A stretch of DNA of 22,744 bases from Plakobranchus ocellatus (GCA_019648995.1 BLXT01003024.1:500456-523199), one strand, 5' to 3'; counted from the first letter of the stretch, positions 1 through 13,341 are shown. Numbers and translations: made by a program. Notes: a model not told the origin generated them from the sequence alone.

Positions 1-76
<76 letters not shown>
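1..76. repeat. (TAG)n trinucleotide microsatellite at the left window edge
   Basis: Uninterrupted TAG units run from the first base to about position 76, then decay (TAATAG) into unique sequence. The array starts at the window boundary, so its true length is unknown. It lies about 730 bp upstream of the predicted PITRM1 start codon. Confidence 0.97.
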
Positions 77-77
<1 letters not shown>

Positions 78-804
78 ATAGCCTAGTTGAAGATCTTTAT
101 GGCTGTCACGTCTTTGTGTTATTTTCGTGATGATGATCATTCGTTTTAATCACTTTGTAAATTAAATCTGTAGTTTTGCTACTTTGTGAGAATAGAACAA
201 TATTTTCCAGATTTTTAGTTGAATGACATTTCGTTTTACAACCACTCGAAAGCGTTTTCATTTTAATTTCTAGTCTTATGATTTCTATGCCGTTCAATGA
301 TATTCTATTGTAAAAGGCGGAACGTCCTGTAAACACCCATCATTATTATTTCTACACTTTTAAATCTTTATAGTGATTCTCAGTTGCCTATACATTCTAG
401 GATATTGGATTTTATATTGTTTCCTGAGCTTAATGACTGGTGATCATAATTCCTCAATTATTTATGGTCCGATCCTATAGATCTACAAGTTCTAGCTAGT
501 TGCTATGAATGTTTCTTATTTTTTATAAAATGATCACGAGAATAAACACTTCCCCGCTCTCCCTTGTGCTAAAATAAAACGTACGTCAATTTTAAAAAAC
601 TGAATTATTTTGTAACGAAAGTAGCGAAAAACGATCAAACATGCAGATGAGATTTAGATCTTCAGCAACGCTCCTGAAAGTCATGGATGACTCTAGATTT
701 TGGATATAGACATTCAGAAGAATGTGGTTTGAAAATTTTGCCAAGCATTGATTTAAATCTTCTCCAGCTTTAAGTTATTGTTATCAATTGAAATTTAAAG
801 GATT
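77..804 (+). other. 5' flank and presumed 5' UTR/promoter region of PITRM1
   Basis: AT-rich sequence with no coding exon that I can support on either strand. It must hold the end of the upstream intergenic region and probably the promoter and 5' UTR of the protease gene, but no transcription start can be fixed from sequence. A TATAAAA string at 524-530 is the only core-promoter-like element. In such AT-rich DNA it may be chance, and housekeeping mitochondrial genes often lack TATA boxes. Short ORFs here, such as one at 641-709 and a reverse-strand one at 106-336, show no recognisable family. Confidence 0.4.
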
Positions 805-881
805 ATGACGGTCATGCATATCCTTAGGAAAGCTAAATCAGCTTCGAAGTTTCTCAAGACCATAAGCTGGTCATCCTCAAG
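805..881 (+). CDS. PITRM1: PITRM1 exon 1: initiator Met and mitochondrial presequence
   Basis: Encodes residues 1-25 plus two bases of codon 26. The peptide begins [12 protein letters not shown] and continues through SASKFLKT, with Arg/Lys, Ser/Thr and hydrophobic residues and no Asp/Glu, as expected for a matrix targeting helix. It ends AG|GTTTGT and leaves exactly the two-base phase that exon 2 needs (AG+G = Arg). An in-frame TAA lies at 796-798. A second Met (residue 4) could serve as start. The exon has no sequence homology to rely on, because presequences are not conserved. It is supported by composition, phase and the resulting zinc-ligand numbering. Intron 1 (882-1987) holds the foldback element at 966-1228 and a short tandem duplication at 1654-1757. 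Confidence 0.8.
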
Positions 882-3800
882 GTTTGTGAGAAACAAAATG
901 ATGCAACGAGTTGGAACGAGTTCTAAATTTCTGAATTGATTTTTTTCCCTTTTTTTTTCATCGTAATTATGGCACTCCTGTACAATTGCGGTCTCGATTG
1001 TTTACGTGCTGGAGTGTTCGTGTTTTATTTCTAAGTCGAATCTTATCAAATCAAAACTCATCATTTCGTCAGTATTGTTGGTAGACCTAAATATCCCTGC
1101 GAGACCGATAATACTGACAAATTGAAGTTATTTCAAGTCGATCAGTCCCAATTTAGAAATAAAACGCGATAGTGGATAAGGCTGTCATTTAAACAATCGG
1201 GACTGCAATTGTACAGGAGTGCCGTAATCATTATATTTTTCTTCTAAACGAAATGATTACTGCACAAGGAAACTGCTGTGCAAGTAACAAAATCTAAAAT
1301 GGAGTGAGCGTTTTGAAATGCGCTCTTTAAATGAAGCTCCAGAATACATTTTATCCTCCAAAATGTGACTTTTTGACTAGGTGAAGGTCAACATAGGAGG
1401 GACTGTTCTTGAATTTAATCTAGGCCTCATATTTAAATTCCACTATCACACCACCATCTCTAGAAATGAAGAGGATGCACAAATGGTGCTGACAATATGG
1501 CACTACTGGACTTCTGCAGTCTCATTTGTTTATATCTATCATTGCCCTTAAATTGGACATTCCCGCTGATTGGCTTACGAGCGGGGACCAGGTTTTCAGC
1601 ACTAGTCAACTTTGCGTAACTTTCAAAAAAGTAGATCTAGATTAATTTTGTGATTATAATGTACCATTACCATTATATATTTTGCATTCATTTTACCCCT
1701 GATGTTATAATATACAGTAAACAATTATATACTTTGCATTCGTTTTTACCCCTGAAAAATGAACAGGATGTAGATCTACACTGAACTTGAATTTCATACA
1801 TATTTTGAATTTGTCTGTGTATTAGGCATGGAAATTCTTGGTGGAAACTTTAGTTTTCCCCCCCTTCCTCGCCTTTTTTTCTAGGGCTCAGGTTATAAAA
1901 TTAATATCAGTAAAGCAGACAAAACTTTCAGGAACTTCTGTGTTTATTCATTTGTTTGTTTTTTCAATGATGACTGTTTCTTGACAGGAGCAAAAGATTT
2001 CTAAATGAAGAAGCTAGAGACAGAGTTCGTGCCCTCAAACCAGGAGACAAGCTTCATGGTTACACGGTCCAAAAGGTAGGAAACCTAGTCAATGTAAACA
2101 GGTGCCATCATCTATTCCTCTGCTATTGACAGGAATTCTTGATATAATTTTGACCAAATTTTGACTGTAGAGGTCAAAAAGAGAAAGGAAAAACTCTATG
2201 TAGTTTCCTAAGCTATACCATCCCTATGGTATCTGTCATAGCTATCGCGTACACTAGAATTATAGGATTTATTTACAAGTTAAGGATTTTAGATACATTT
2301 ATGTAAGTTTCTAAAAAATACCAATGAACCCATTTCTTTTCACACCTATTCATCCTTCTAAAATTTTGTCATTTTATTTAAAAGAGAGATAAGTTTTTCT
2401 TAAAACAGCTTCAATCTTACTATATTTTCAACTTTAAGGCTTTTTCCATAATTAGAAATTTCTTTAAACTTATCTGAGCCACTGACACCCTGGCGTGGCG
2501 GAGGGCCAGAAAGCCTGAGATAACCTTGTAGTAGACTGGCTATACACAAAAATCAAAACCATACCAGTCATCCTCACCCTTGCTTTGAAAATACTTTTGT
2601 CGTCACTCAGCAGATAATGTAGTTTTGAAAGTAACTATCAAGGATTATTAATTCATTTCAGTCCAGTTCATCACTTTTTAATTTCAAACTATTCAAACTT
2701 CATTTGGTTTCACAAGCAGTTTGAGTAAGACTAACTAGGCTGCATTATGCCTTTTATTAAACCAGTAAGAATATGGGTAAAAATTATCAGTGCTGTTCAA
2801 AGAGTCAGTGTGGCAAAAAAGCATCACATTATCACCTGCCATATTTAAAATCAGTACAGAAGTAAGTTGGACCAAAATTAATGATGTTATTCAGAGAGAA
2901 AAAGAGAGGGAATGAAAATTGTTATTTTTCTTGCTCAACCCAGGTGGAGGAAGTTCCAGACTTCTTCATCACAGCGGTGATGCTGACACATGACAAGACT
3001 GGAGCAGAACACCTGCACGCAGCCAGGGATGATGAAAACAATACATTCAGGTCTGCTCCTCTCTCCTGGTTTTAATGCTATTTTTTTCCCTCTTTCTTTT
3101 CTCTCTTCTTTTTTTTAATTCATGAAAAACCGAATACTTTTTACAAGTTTCACAGTAATGATGGTTAGGTGGACATTTCTAGAATATGAGGGTTAGGTTA
3201 ACTGTCTCTTGTTTTTCTTGAAAAGTGGAGGTCAGATTGGTAGTCCCCCAGTGTTTTTAAAATAATGAGGGTTAAGTTTTTCTCAGTGCTTCTAATCATC
3301 CGCATTTTCAATCTTCCACGGGAAAGTCCACTTCAGAAAAAAAACAAAACAAGATATTTCATTACTTCAGCGATGAACAAAATATAAGTGAAATTGATGC
3401 CAAATTGCCTCCTAATGGCTTTTTTTGAAGTCCTCTTTAAGAAACCTAGGGAGAGCATGCCCCAGCCTACACCCTAAGTCTGCCCCTGCTTTCGGTGGCT
3501 GCATTATCCATCACCTTGAAAAAAATCCTCGGTTTTCTTCATTTCTCACTGGAAGCACTGTTTTCTAGAATGATGAAGGTTAGATAGATAGGCTCTGGTG
3601 TTCCTCGAACAAGGAATAGTGATGGTTAGGATGATAGTCTCTGGTGTTTCTAGACTAGTGAAGGTTAGTTTGATGGTCTCTGGTGTTGCTTATATCGCTA
3701 ACAAGGCTGTTCATCTGGAACAGCTTATTCTGAGACTATGACAAGCCACCAAGCATGACTCTTTGACCCTCAGAGGTCATGAGGTCAAGGTCCAGATGTG

Positions 3801-6115
3801 TAGAGGTTTCCCCTCTTAGGCATGTGGACTATTCAAGCCTCAAATAAAGATGGAGCAACATTGTTTGTCAAAATATGTTTTGAGAAGACATAGTCAAGCC
3901 ATTAAAAATTTTAAGAAAGTCTCTGATATAGAAAAAAAAGGCAAAATGTGATGAAGTTGTTATGGTAGGTATAAAATTTCATTTCATACAACATCATTTA
4001 ACTAAGAGGTAAAATCGATAAATGAGTTTCTAGTAAAAGATATTTAGACTTAAATGAGGAGTTGCATGGAAGTTACTGTAAACATGTAGCTCAATTATAT
4101 AAAACAGGGGGCAAAAGCACCACGTGCACTTTCCCTGCGGAACTCCCCTAGTCATTCATCCCACTCTGCCTCTCCTGCATATATTCCTTGCACCATAGAT
4201 TATTTTGTTCTTATGTTTTCTGTTGAGGTAGAGTGGTATATGTAACTGTTGAAGGCAAAATGAAGAGTTTTGCATATTTATATAAATCCTGTTTCTTCAG
4301 CTAATAAAAGTTGGTGACCATTTTATTGATATAAGATCATTCATTACATGTACATTTTTGACTTGCAGATGAACAATTTTATGCTGGCAGAGACTTAAAA
4401 GAGGGGAAGAATATGATAAAGAGCCTACTGATTGTCTTAAATTGCTTGTGTTTTTTTATAAGGGGAAAAGGGATTGTGTTTTTTTTCTGTCTTTCTCTCT
4501 TTCTTTTGTGTGGGGGTTATCCTGTGATGTCAATTTTATTCTCTTGCTGCATCAAAGATTCTAATCCTGTTTTTGCCAGTGTGACATTCCGGACGACTCC
4601 ATTGGACAGTACTGGTGTTCCTCACATCCTGGAGCACACAGTGCTATGTGGGTCAGAAAAGTTCCCTGTCAGAGATCCCTTTTTCAAAATGCTGAGCAGA
4701 TCAATGGCTACGTTCATGAATGCTTTAACAGGTAATCAGTGCTGCTACCTCTCTATACAGTGACTCTATACGGTCGCTACATTTATGAATGACTCAACAT
4801 GAAGTCAGTGTCATGTGCATTAAACTGTGGGCTGAGTGTGTGTGTGCTTTTTCTTCTTTTCTTTTTTTTTTTTCATTTTTTTTTCTTTTGTTTCTTTTGA
4901 GGCTTATTTAACTTTGGCATATTTTTCTTTCTTCGTTTTATTAGCTTGGCCACCATGGTGAGTTAAGACTATAGACACCATTCTTTTTGCAAAACAGTCG
5001 ACTTTAGATCAAGGTTATTGTGCCATAATAGTCACGACACTTCACTGACTATTTGACTTGCAGGTCTTGGAATAGATTTTTGTCACGTTCATACAATAAA
5101 AGCATGTATTTTGTTCTGAGAGGTAATTAATAATATAGATTAGGGTTCTAGCAGGATGTTAAAACACAAATGGCAATAACAGATAGCTGATATTGATGTA
5201 TTTTGCCACAGGCAACCACAATTTCCAATCTGTTTGCATTAACTTTCTTAATTTTAAAAAATTTTAAAACCCAACCTGATTTCTCTGTCCAGAAACTTCT
5301 CTATCTTTGGTTTGAGTGCGCCAATGGCATACCTCACTGAACACAGGCCAAGAAGCCCAAGATCACATTGTAGTGGGCAGATGACACAACATGGCAGTTA
5401 ATCACAGAATTAAATTATGTTTGTGCATCTGACTGTTTAATACATTTCTGTTATTAATGAAACCAGATCTATTTATGCAGATCTATTCTTAACGTGTCAA
5501 AGTTTTCCAAACGAAAGGTATGAGTTTATATAATTTTGTTTCTACCTTTTCCCTGTGTGTTTTCCAGCCTATGATTGGACAATGTACCCGTTCTCCAGTC
5601 AGAATGAGCAAGACTTCACCAACCTGATGTCTGTCTACATGGACGCTGCTTTCAGTCCACTTATACGAGAGCTAGACTTTTGGTAAGTGCAGCAAATGCT
5701 ATTGTTTACAACTGTGGACTGGTTTCTGTAGCTAATTGTCAGCACCTGTGTCGTGCCCTAGTGTGGTCTCATTACTAGTTCAGGGTTTCAAAAATTCTTT
5801 GACATAAATGCGTTAGATTGATTTTTTTTTTTTAATTGAAAGCAATGTGTTTGACTCGATAAAACTACATCAAATTTTCTGAATTAAAAAAAAAAACCCA
5901 ATAAAAGGAAAAAAAATTAGCCTTAGATTTTAAATTAGATCTTAAGGAAAATGGACAGCAGTCGTTGGTGTTTCTTAATATAAATAATCACTATATTATA
6001 TTGATCTTAATTTAAAAAAAAAAACTTCTTTTATTATGTTTTTAGTAATGGCTGGCCTATTTTTTCAAGTGTTTCATCTCATTTAATCATGTGGTAAAAT
6101 ATGTCTCTCCCCCCC

Positions 6116-6168
<53 letters not shown>

Positions 6169-8585
6169 CTATCTATATATCTTTCTCTGTGCATGAAAAA
6201 GAAAGAGAACCCTTTTTTTTATTTTTTGTACTACTTTAGTTGCACAGAGCTCTGGGTTTTTTTTTCAGTCAAGAAGGCTGGAGGTTGGAGCAATCAGACC
6301 TGACAGACCCAACATCACCAATCGTCTTCAAAGGAGTTGTTTACAATGAAATGAAAGGGGTGTTCGTAAGTGACTGTTCTAAATATAATGATAATGCCCC
6401 AAGCCCAAACTTCTGTAAGGTTAGTCAGTGACACTTACACATAAAAAAAATTATAAAGAACGAGGTGAATCCAATTATTTGATACGTCAAGATGATGGTT
6501 GCTGTAGGTAAACATGGGACAGAAGGTTTTTTTCCCCATAATATGTGAAAAGATTCATGATTCCTTTGAGATCTGGCTGATAGGTCTTATTTAAATTAAA
6601 GAGGTAAAGATCAAAGAAGAAAAGTGTATGCTAAAAAGTTAGGCCTGAATTGCTTGAAAGAAAAAAAGGATTTTGGCCAACTGAAACATGTAGCTTTGCT
6701 ATTCATAAGACTTAACTCTTAAACAGTTAAGTTTTTTTTTCTCACACAAAGCAATCAGATAAATTGTGTAATTTAAAACGTGAAGGAAGTAGTCCCGGGG
6801 CAATTAAAGTAGTTTTGGAATAATTTGTGGGTCTAAAAATCAAAACAAATTAATAGAAACAGAACAAACCCATCTTACACTGGCGTCCAGTACTGTGAAT
6901 TTTACAAACTATCGGACGCTCCTATCGTCCAGCAACGGTTTATGAGTTAAGTAAAGAAGAGAAGTAGAGGCAGTTTCCAAAACACTTAGACTTGCTATGC
7001 ACAAAGACTAAAGGGAAGAAGAGAAGCAGAGGCAGCATCTGAAACATGTGGACTTGCTATGTATAAAGACCTAATGGAGGAAAGAGAGATAGGGGCACCA
7101 TCTGAAACGTTGTACAAAGATCTAATAGAAAGAGATGCACCCAATCAATGTCTTATGGTAGGCTTTTGCTCATATTTTTCGACTTGTCAAAAACTAGTAT
7201 TATGAATGTGAGACTTGAATCAAGTTGGTACGTTCCAGTACATATTAGCTTCTATTCGATGATCACAGATCTGGATGATCATCTTTTTTTTTTCTTTTCC
7301 ATTTCGCTGTTGGAATCAATTGGATGGAAACCAGTTCATGAGCAAACAAATTACTCTCTCCGGGTTTTGAATGTTTGTTTTACCTCTGGCTTAAAATTAA
7401 AGCCTTACTGTTACTCTAGTGTAGAACTGTGTACACAGGATTAAGATTTAACAACAAAAAGAATGCAAAACTGCTCTGCAGTTGGTATAGGAAAGCTAGG
7501 ACAATAAATAATCAAGTGTCCAATTCTTGCCTCTCTGTTATCACTTGCTCATCTCATAAGCCTTGTATCAGCTATCTAGGTATCAATATGGTAAGGTAAG
7601 CTTTTTTAACTTTCACTACAGAAGTCCCTTTGCTATGATACCATCAGTGTGTTATGTGACAATCAACACAGACAGTGGATGGAAATAATATTTATTTCAA
7701 AAGCGTGAAATGTGATTAATTTTACAAATTCAAAAAGTAAGAGCCAGGCTTTTGTCCTAAAACCTTTGAGGTATTTTAATTTAAGTATTTTGCAATAAAG
7801 TTAACAGTCTCAGGCAACATTTTGACACTCACTTACAATTCATTTCACCATGTCAAGCTCAGAGAAAATTTTTGAACTTGGAAATAATTCTTTACAAAAT
7901 AGAAGTTCACCTCTTTTCAATATTTTCACCATCAACTGCACAATAGAAACATTCTTTGATGCAACCAAAGAGACTAAATGAAAATAGGTTTTTTGGAAGC
8001 TTTTAATCCCAAAGCTTTTAAAATCAAATGTGCTTTTGTAAATAAAGTAAAATGAAATTGAATGTTTGTATGTGTGTGTGTCCTGGTGATGAACTTACAT
8101 GTCCTCAAAATCTCTCCACAGACCTAAAGAAATAAAAATCTGACCTGAATGTAATGAATTTATTTTTACTACAAGAATTACTGATCTTGAAAGAAAGTTT
8201 CCAAAAAAATCTTGGCCTTGCTGATTGTGACAGCTAAAAAATTTTTTAAATATCCTTTCCACAACTGGCAATTCTTGCTTGTTATGGTTCTCTCAGGAAC
8301 TTTAGAATTCCATTGAATATTGGCATTTTTTATTTTGTTTTGTGAAATATGTACATATGGTTTTAATTTTACTATCGATCACTGTTTGACCAATATATTT
8401 TTTTCCCCTTCCACTGCCCTGCCCAGTCCAATTCACAGAGTCTATACCTACAGGAGGCACTGAATTGCTTACTCCCAAGCCACACCTATGGCGTTGTTTC
8501 TGGTGGCGACCCAGCACACATCACCAGCCTCACCCATCAGCAACTCCGAGATTTTCATGCAAAGCATTACCATCCAAGCAATGCG

Positions 8586-8626
<41 letters not shown>

Positions 8627-11600
8627 ACCCTTCACCCTTGCATGCTAAGCCTCTTGGTTTGACCCTCTTGTAACTGCTGCCTGTCTTTTCTTTTCCTACC
8701 ATATTCTTCATGTCAGGTCAGACTTAACCCAGGAACATTCCTACACTTTTTAGGAAATGCGTTCTCTCTCAGCCTTCAGAGAAAACAAATCATGGATGTG
8801 ATTATTATGTGCTGATTTTGCTGGGGGTTTAAACAAATTTCTTTATTGAGGGAAAAAAAAAAATTTTAATTGAATTTTAGAGAATAATTTTCATATATAT
8901 TATACAACACTTAGCTCATGTGGAAAAAATCCTTCTCAGGGCTGTGGGACATTTTTTATAGCAGTGAATGTTCAAAGACAGTCTTCTGAATGCCTGAGGT
9001 TACCTTTTAGGGGATAAATGGGCTGCATGCGTCAACAAAATGTGCTTTAGCAGTCAAAATATCAATCTTCAAAAGATGTTGAAACTCTATTTAGCATTGA
9101 AATTTTCAGGTAAACTATGATCCCTGCTTAGCTAACATTAAGAATGATGTACATCTTTCAATTATCAAAGTCCCTGTGATATTTTTCTTTTCAGATTCTT
9201 CACTTATGGTCACCTGCCACTTGAATCTCACCTTCAGTTCATAAACGCCAGTCTTGAAAAGTTTAGTCAGATCTCACCCAGTGCAAAAGTCCCTTTGGAG
9301 CCACGCTGGAAGAAGCCTGTGAGGGCATTATAAGTCAAAAGGCTTAATGTGTGATTTCTGTTGTAATATCTCTAGAAATCCTTGCTGTTGAAGCTCTGAG
9401 GCTTTTTTTTTTTTGTGACTGCTCCTAGAGACTTAGCAATCGCTGCTGAAAAGATGCCTAAATTACTGAAGTACAGCTGAAACCTTATTCAAATTCCATG
9501 GGAATAGATCAAATGTTCAAATTAAAAGAATTCAAACTGTCCCGTTTTTTGGGATGGTTGTCTTCAGCTTGATTGCAACAATGACTACAGTACTGTTTAC
9601 TCTTTTTATAGAGCTTAGCTAGATGTCTCACTCAGTAGGATAGATCTCCATTCTCTCAAAAGTGTTACCTGCGACAGCAGACTGTAGGACAGATCTCAAT
9701 TCTCTCAAAAGTGTTACCTGCGACAGCAGACTGTAGGACAGATCTCAATTTTCTCAAAAGTGTTACCTGCGATATCAGATTCTGTAGGATAAATCTCAGT
9801 TCTCTCAAAAGTGTTACCTGCAACAGCAGACTGTAGGAAAAATCTCAGTTCTCTCAAAAGTGTTACCTGCGACAACAGACTGTAGGACAGATCTCAATTC
9901 TTTCAAAAGTGTTACCTGCAACAGCAGACTAGGACAGATCTCAATTCTCTCAAAAATGTTATGTGCGATGTCTGACTGTAGGACAGATGTCAATTCTCTC
10001 AAAAGTGTTATGTGCGATGTATGACTGTAGGACAGATCTCAATTTTACAAAAATGTTACGTGTGATTTCTGACTTTGCAGGACAGATCTCAAGACAAGAA
10101 AGTAAAGTACTCAAATCTACAACAGCTATTTTCAATAATTGCTGTGATTTGGGTTTTTTTTTTACATACTGTCATTTGAATTTCAAATATGAATTTTTTT
10201 TTTTTTTTTTTTTAATCTTGATCAAGATACAGGGCCAGAATTAGAAAAAATCCAAGTACAGACTATTTCATCAGAGAGTATTTTCAATGGTTATTTTTTG
10301 TCATATCTTGCTTTGGGGGTTCAGTGAAGTAGAGCCTTTAATTTTAGCATGAAAACCATATCTTCACAGGGCAGTAAGGAGTTAAAGAAAATATCAGATT
10401 TGAGAGAAATAGACATACTTAAACACAAGACTAAAAACCAAAGAAGTGCTAAGTAAGAATTGTCCAGATATGCCATATTTTTATCTAATATATGAAGTAG
10501 GTGCCTTTTTGGGGTTTAAAATTGCTTATGTTCAACGCCACCCTAGTACATCTCAGGCTTTTTGGCTCTTGTTAGGTGGGGTTTCCAGTTACATGCTTTG
10601 ATCCACAACAGAGAAATTTCATGGTGAATTACTGCTAACCACTGGGCCAGTCAGTGACACAGTGATACGGAACTCATCCTGAGGTCGTCAGGGACCCTTC
10701 TATCACAGAGGCCTGAAAGCCTGAGATCACCTTTTTGTGGACAGTCTATACAAGAACCAAACCACTGGGTCAAAAGTGGCTTCATTTGAAACAAACAATA
10801 AAATTTTTTTAGCAGCTCTAATGGGTTTTCTAACGCTTCTTTGCCTTGCAGCAAACACTAGAACTTCTGTCAGTGGCTCACTGATCTCCCTATTTGTTCT
10901 TCTCTATTCCAGAGATCTAAGCACATTACATGCGCTCCTGATCCAATGGCAGCAGATCCAGACAAGCAACACACAGTTTCTGTCAATTTTCTCATGTCAG
11001 AGTAAGAATTATGTTTTCTGTGTGTCTCAGTGACAGTCAGTAAGTTATAAACGGTCTCACATATCATGAAGATGGATTCTACCTGATTCATTCACATTGG
11101 AGATTGAAATTCTGTAGGGTTTATGTGATCCATTAATTTTACATTAGAGATTGAAAGTTGTAAGGTTTATATGATCCATTTACATAAGACATTGAATGTT
11201 GTATGATTTATATTATTAACTGTGGAAATGAGACTCTAATTGCTGGAATGTCAAGGTTTTTACTTAATAAACTATGTGTGTAGTGTTATCATAAAAAAAA
11301 AAAAAAACAATTTCACAGAAAAAATGGCCATAGAAAAATAGATTTCATGCTTCTTAAAGTGAATCAACCATGGACATTAAGTAGAATCATACTCTGTAAG
11401 GCCCTCGTAATGGTTTCATGGTCCATAGAGTGCAGCAACCATACATATTAAGTAGCACTATACATCGCAAATTTTACCCCTTAAGTCCTGTAGTTTGAAT
11501 AGCAGCGGAGCTCTTTGGAATGTATGCTGGAATTGTTTGATTGAAAGTAGCCCACATCTCTCTTTGTAGATAAATATTTTGTAAATGACTGAAATAAAAG

Positions 11601-13288
11601 TTCAAAACTACTGAAGCTAAGTTTTCCAGATAAGCAGCTCCAATGTAGAGGAGGCTTTTAAACTCTCCAGTATGCAATAATTTTATCCTTGTGAATTCAA
11701 ATCTCTACTTTTCTTGTAAGTAAAAGTGAGATCGTTAGACCACCTTGAAAATATTTGCAATAATTATAAATACTAGACATCCCAAATTCTAACCACCCGC
11801 CTAGATTTACATCTCTGTAGATCTAGATTGCAGATCTTTTTCTAGAATGTCCTGAATCTTCCATACAACTATGGGCCTTGATATAAATCCATTCTATTTA
11901 AAACATATGCCATTTAAGGCTCTATTTATAGGTCTAGCTGATTCACAGATATCCTGTGGAAAACAAAATGTGTGCATCCAATTTTTTTTTTCCTTTACTT
12001 TTCATGTCTGATCTTAATACTCTTGAACTGCAGTTTAAGCTTCAAAGAAGAGACTCTGATTAGTTTTTAAAAAATTCTTCAATTGACAAAATCTGAAAAG
12101 TGTAGGAAAGTTTGTTGACTTAGTTTTAAAATATGCCATCCTGAAGTTTTTTGGGCAACAATAACACATCCATATTTTTTAACGATTCAATTGGCGCCCC
12201 ACAAATATTTCTATTTCACTACAATTTTGCCCTTAGCTTCTTTATAATAATATTTTTTTTTAAATCTCCTTTAACATCAATATGTTACTTTAGAATTTCA
12301 GATTTAAATGCCTTGAAACCAGCCTTAATGAACCTGATGTGGCATGATTTAATTTTCTAAAAAATAATTTTAAGTTTATTGTTTTCCTTCTTGTTATGCT
12401 TCTTTTTCTGACTGTTTTGGCCAAAAGCTCCATCCAGTTTCTGCCATTTTTAAGCTTGTCAAATTCAGTACCTGTCAGTTTTAATGATTGAAAATGTTCT
12501 AAATGCAAATGCAATTTCCAATTCATTTGGGCTGGTTGCGAGACATACTGTTTTTTTTTTTTAGACTTTTGTATCTCATACAGTTCTACCTAGTTTTAAC
12601 ACTTCACAGAGCTTGTTTGCTGTTCATCGTAGGTGAGAAATGCTCTTCAAGAATTGTCTTATGGCTGTGTTTACTTCAAAATGATTCTAGAGGCTTAAAT
12701 AGATATCATGCTTTCTCTCTGATTATGTAACTTTGTTCTCTCTCCTCTAGAATCACAGACGTCTATGAAAATTTCATCGCCAGTGTGCTAGGGTATCTCC
12801 TGACAAATGGAGAGACTTCCCCCTTCTACCAAGCTCTAGTGGAGAGCAAGCTGGGAAGTGACTATTCACCAAACACAGGGTATGCAAATTTCTGTCTAGA
12901 CTGACAGAAAAATATGTATCAATGCAACTAACTTTTTTCCTTCTCAAAACTGAGAAGTCATTCTAGAATTATATTGTAACATTCCCTTTTATTTGTCAAA
13001 GTAGATTTTTGAAATATCAGAAATGTCCGAGAAATTTTGTTTTGTTTTGTTTTTTTGTGTTGTCTTTCAGGCTTTAATAAAGATGTTATTATCTGGTTCT
13101 TAATCTTTTTCTTCTATTCAGTTTCCATTCAGATACAAAGGAAGCCATCTTTGCTGTTGGTTTGATGAATGTTTGTGAAGGAGATGTAGATAAAGTACTC
13201 AAAATCATAGAGGAAACTGTGGACAAAGTCATAGAGTCAGTTATAAAAATTTTCATTTTTATATTATCTTCTTCTCTTTCTCTCTGCT

Positions 13289-13341
<53 letters not shown>

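Noticed and set aside
106-336. Reverse-strand 76-residue ORF
   Set aside because: No recognisable domain, and its composition is that of AT-rich noncoding sequence.
524-530. TATAAAA as core promoter
   Set aside because: Expected by chance in DNA this AT-rich, and no initiator or downstream element could be tied to it. Mentioned only in the flank entry.
641-709. Short ORF beginning MQMRFRSSATLL that also resembles a targeting peptide
   Set aside because: It ends at an in-frame stop, and the only GT that could serve as donor in frame gives the wrong phase for exon 2. The ORF at 805-881 fits phase, donor and zinc-ligand numbering.
6091-6303. ORF with Leu-Ser repeats
   Set aside because: Translation of the intron 5 CT tract in a frame other than that of exon 6.
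7148-7444. 98-residue ORF in intron 6 as a possible extra exon or nested gene
   Set aside because: No family similarity, no suitable phase for insertion between exons 6 and 7, and exons 6 and 7 join seamlessly against human PITRM1.
8469-8711. Reverse-strand ORF with Arg-Glu repeats, and two forward-strand Ser-Leu ORFs overlapping exon 7
   Set aside because: Shadows of exon 7 and the adjacent TC microsatellite; only the exon 7 frame shows homology.
9814-10002. Reverse-strand repetitive ORF over the 49-bp minisatellite
   Set aside because: It arises from repeat translation; 49 is not a multiple of three, so no stable repeat protein is encoded.
9633-10090. CRISPR-like array
   Set aside because: The repeats are contiguous head-to-tail 49-bp units without unique spacers, in an animal intron.
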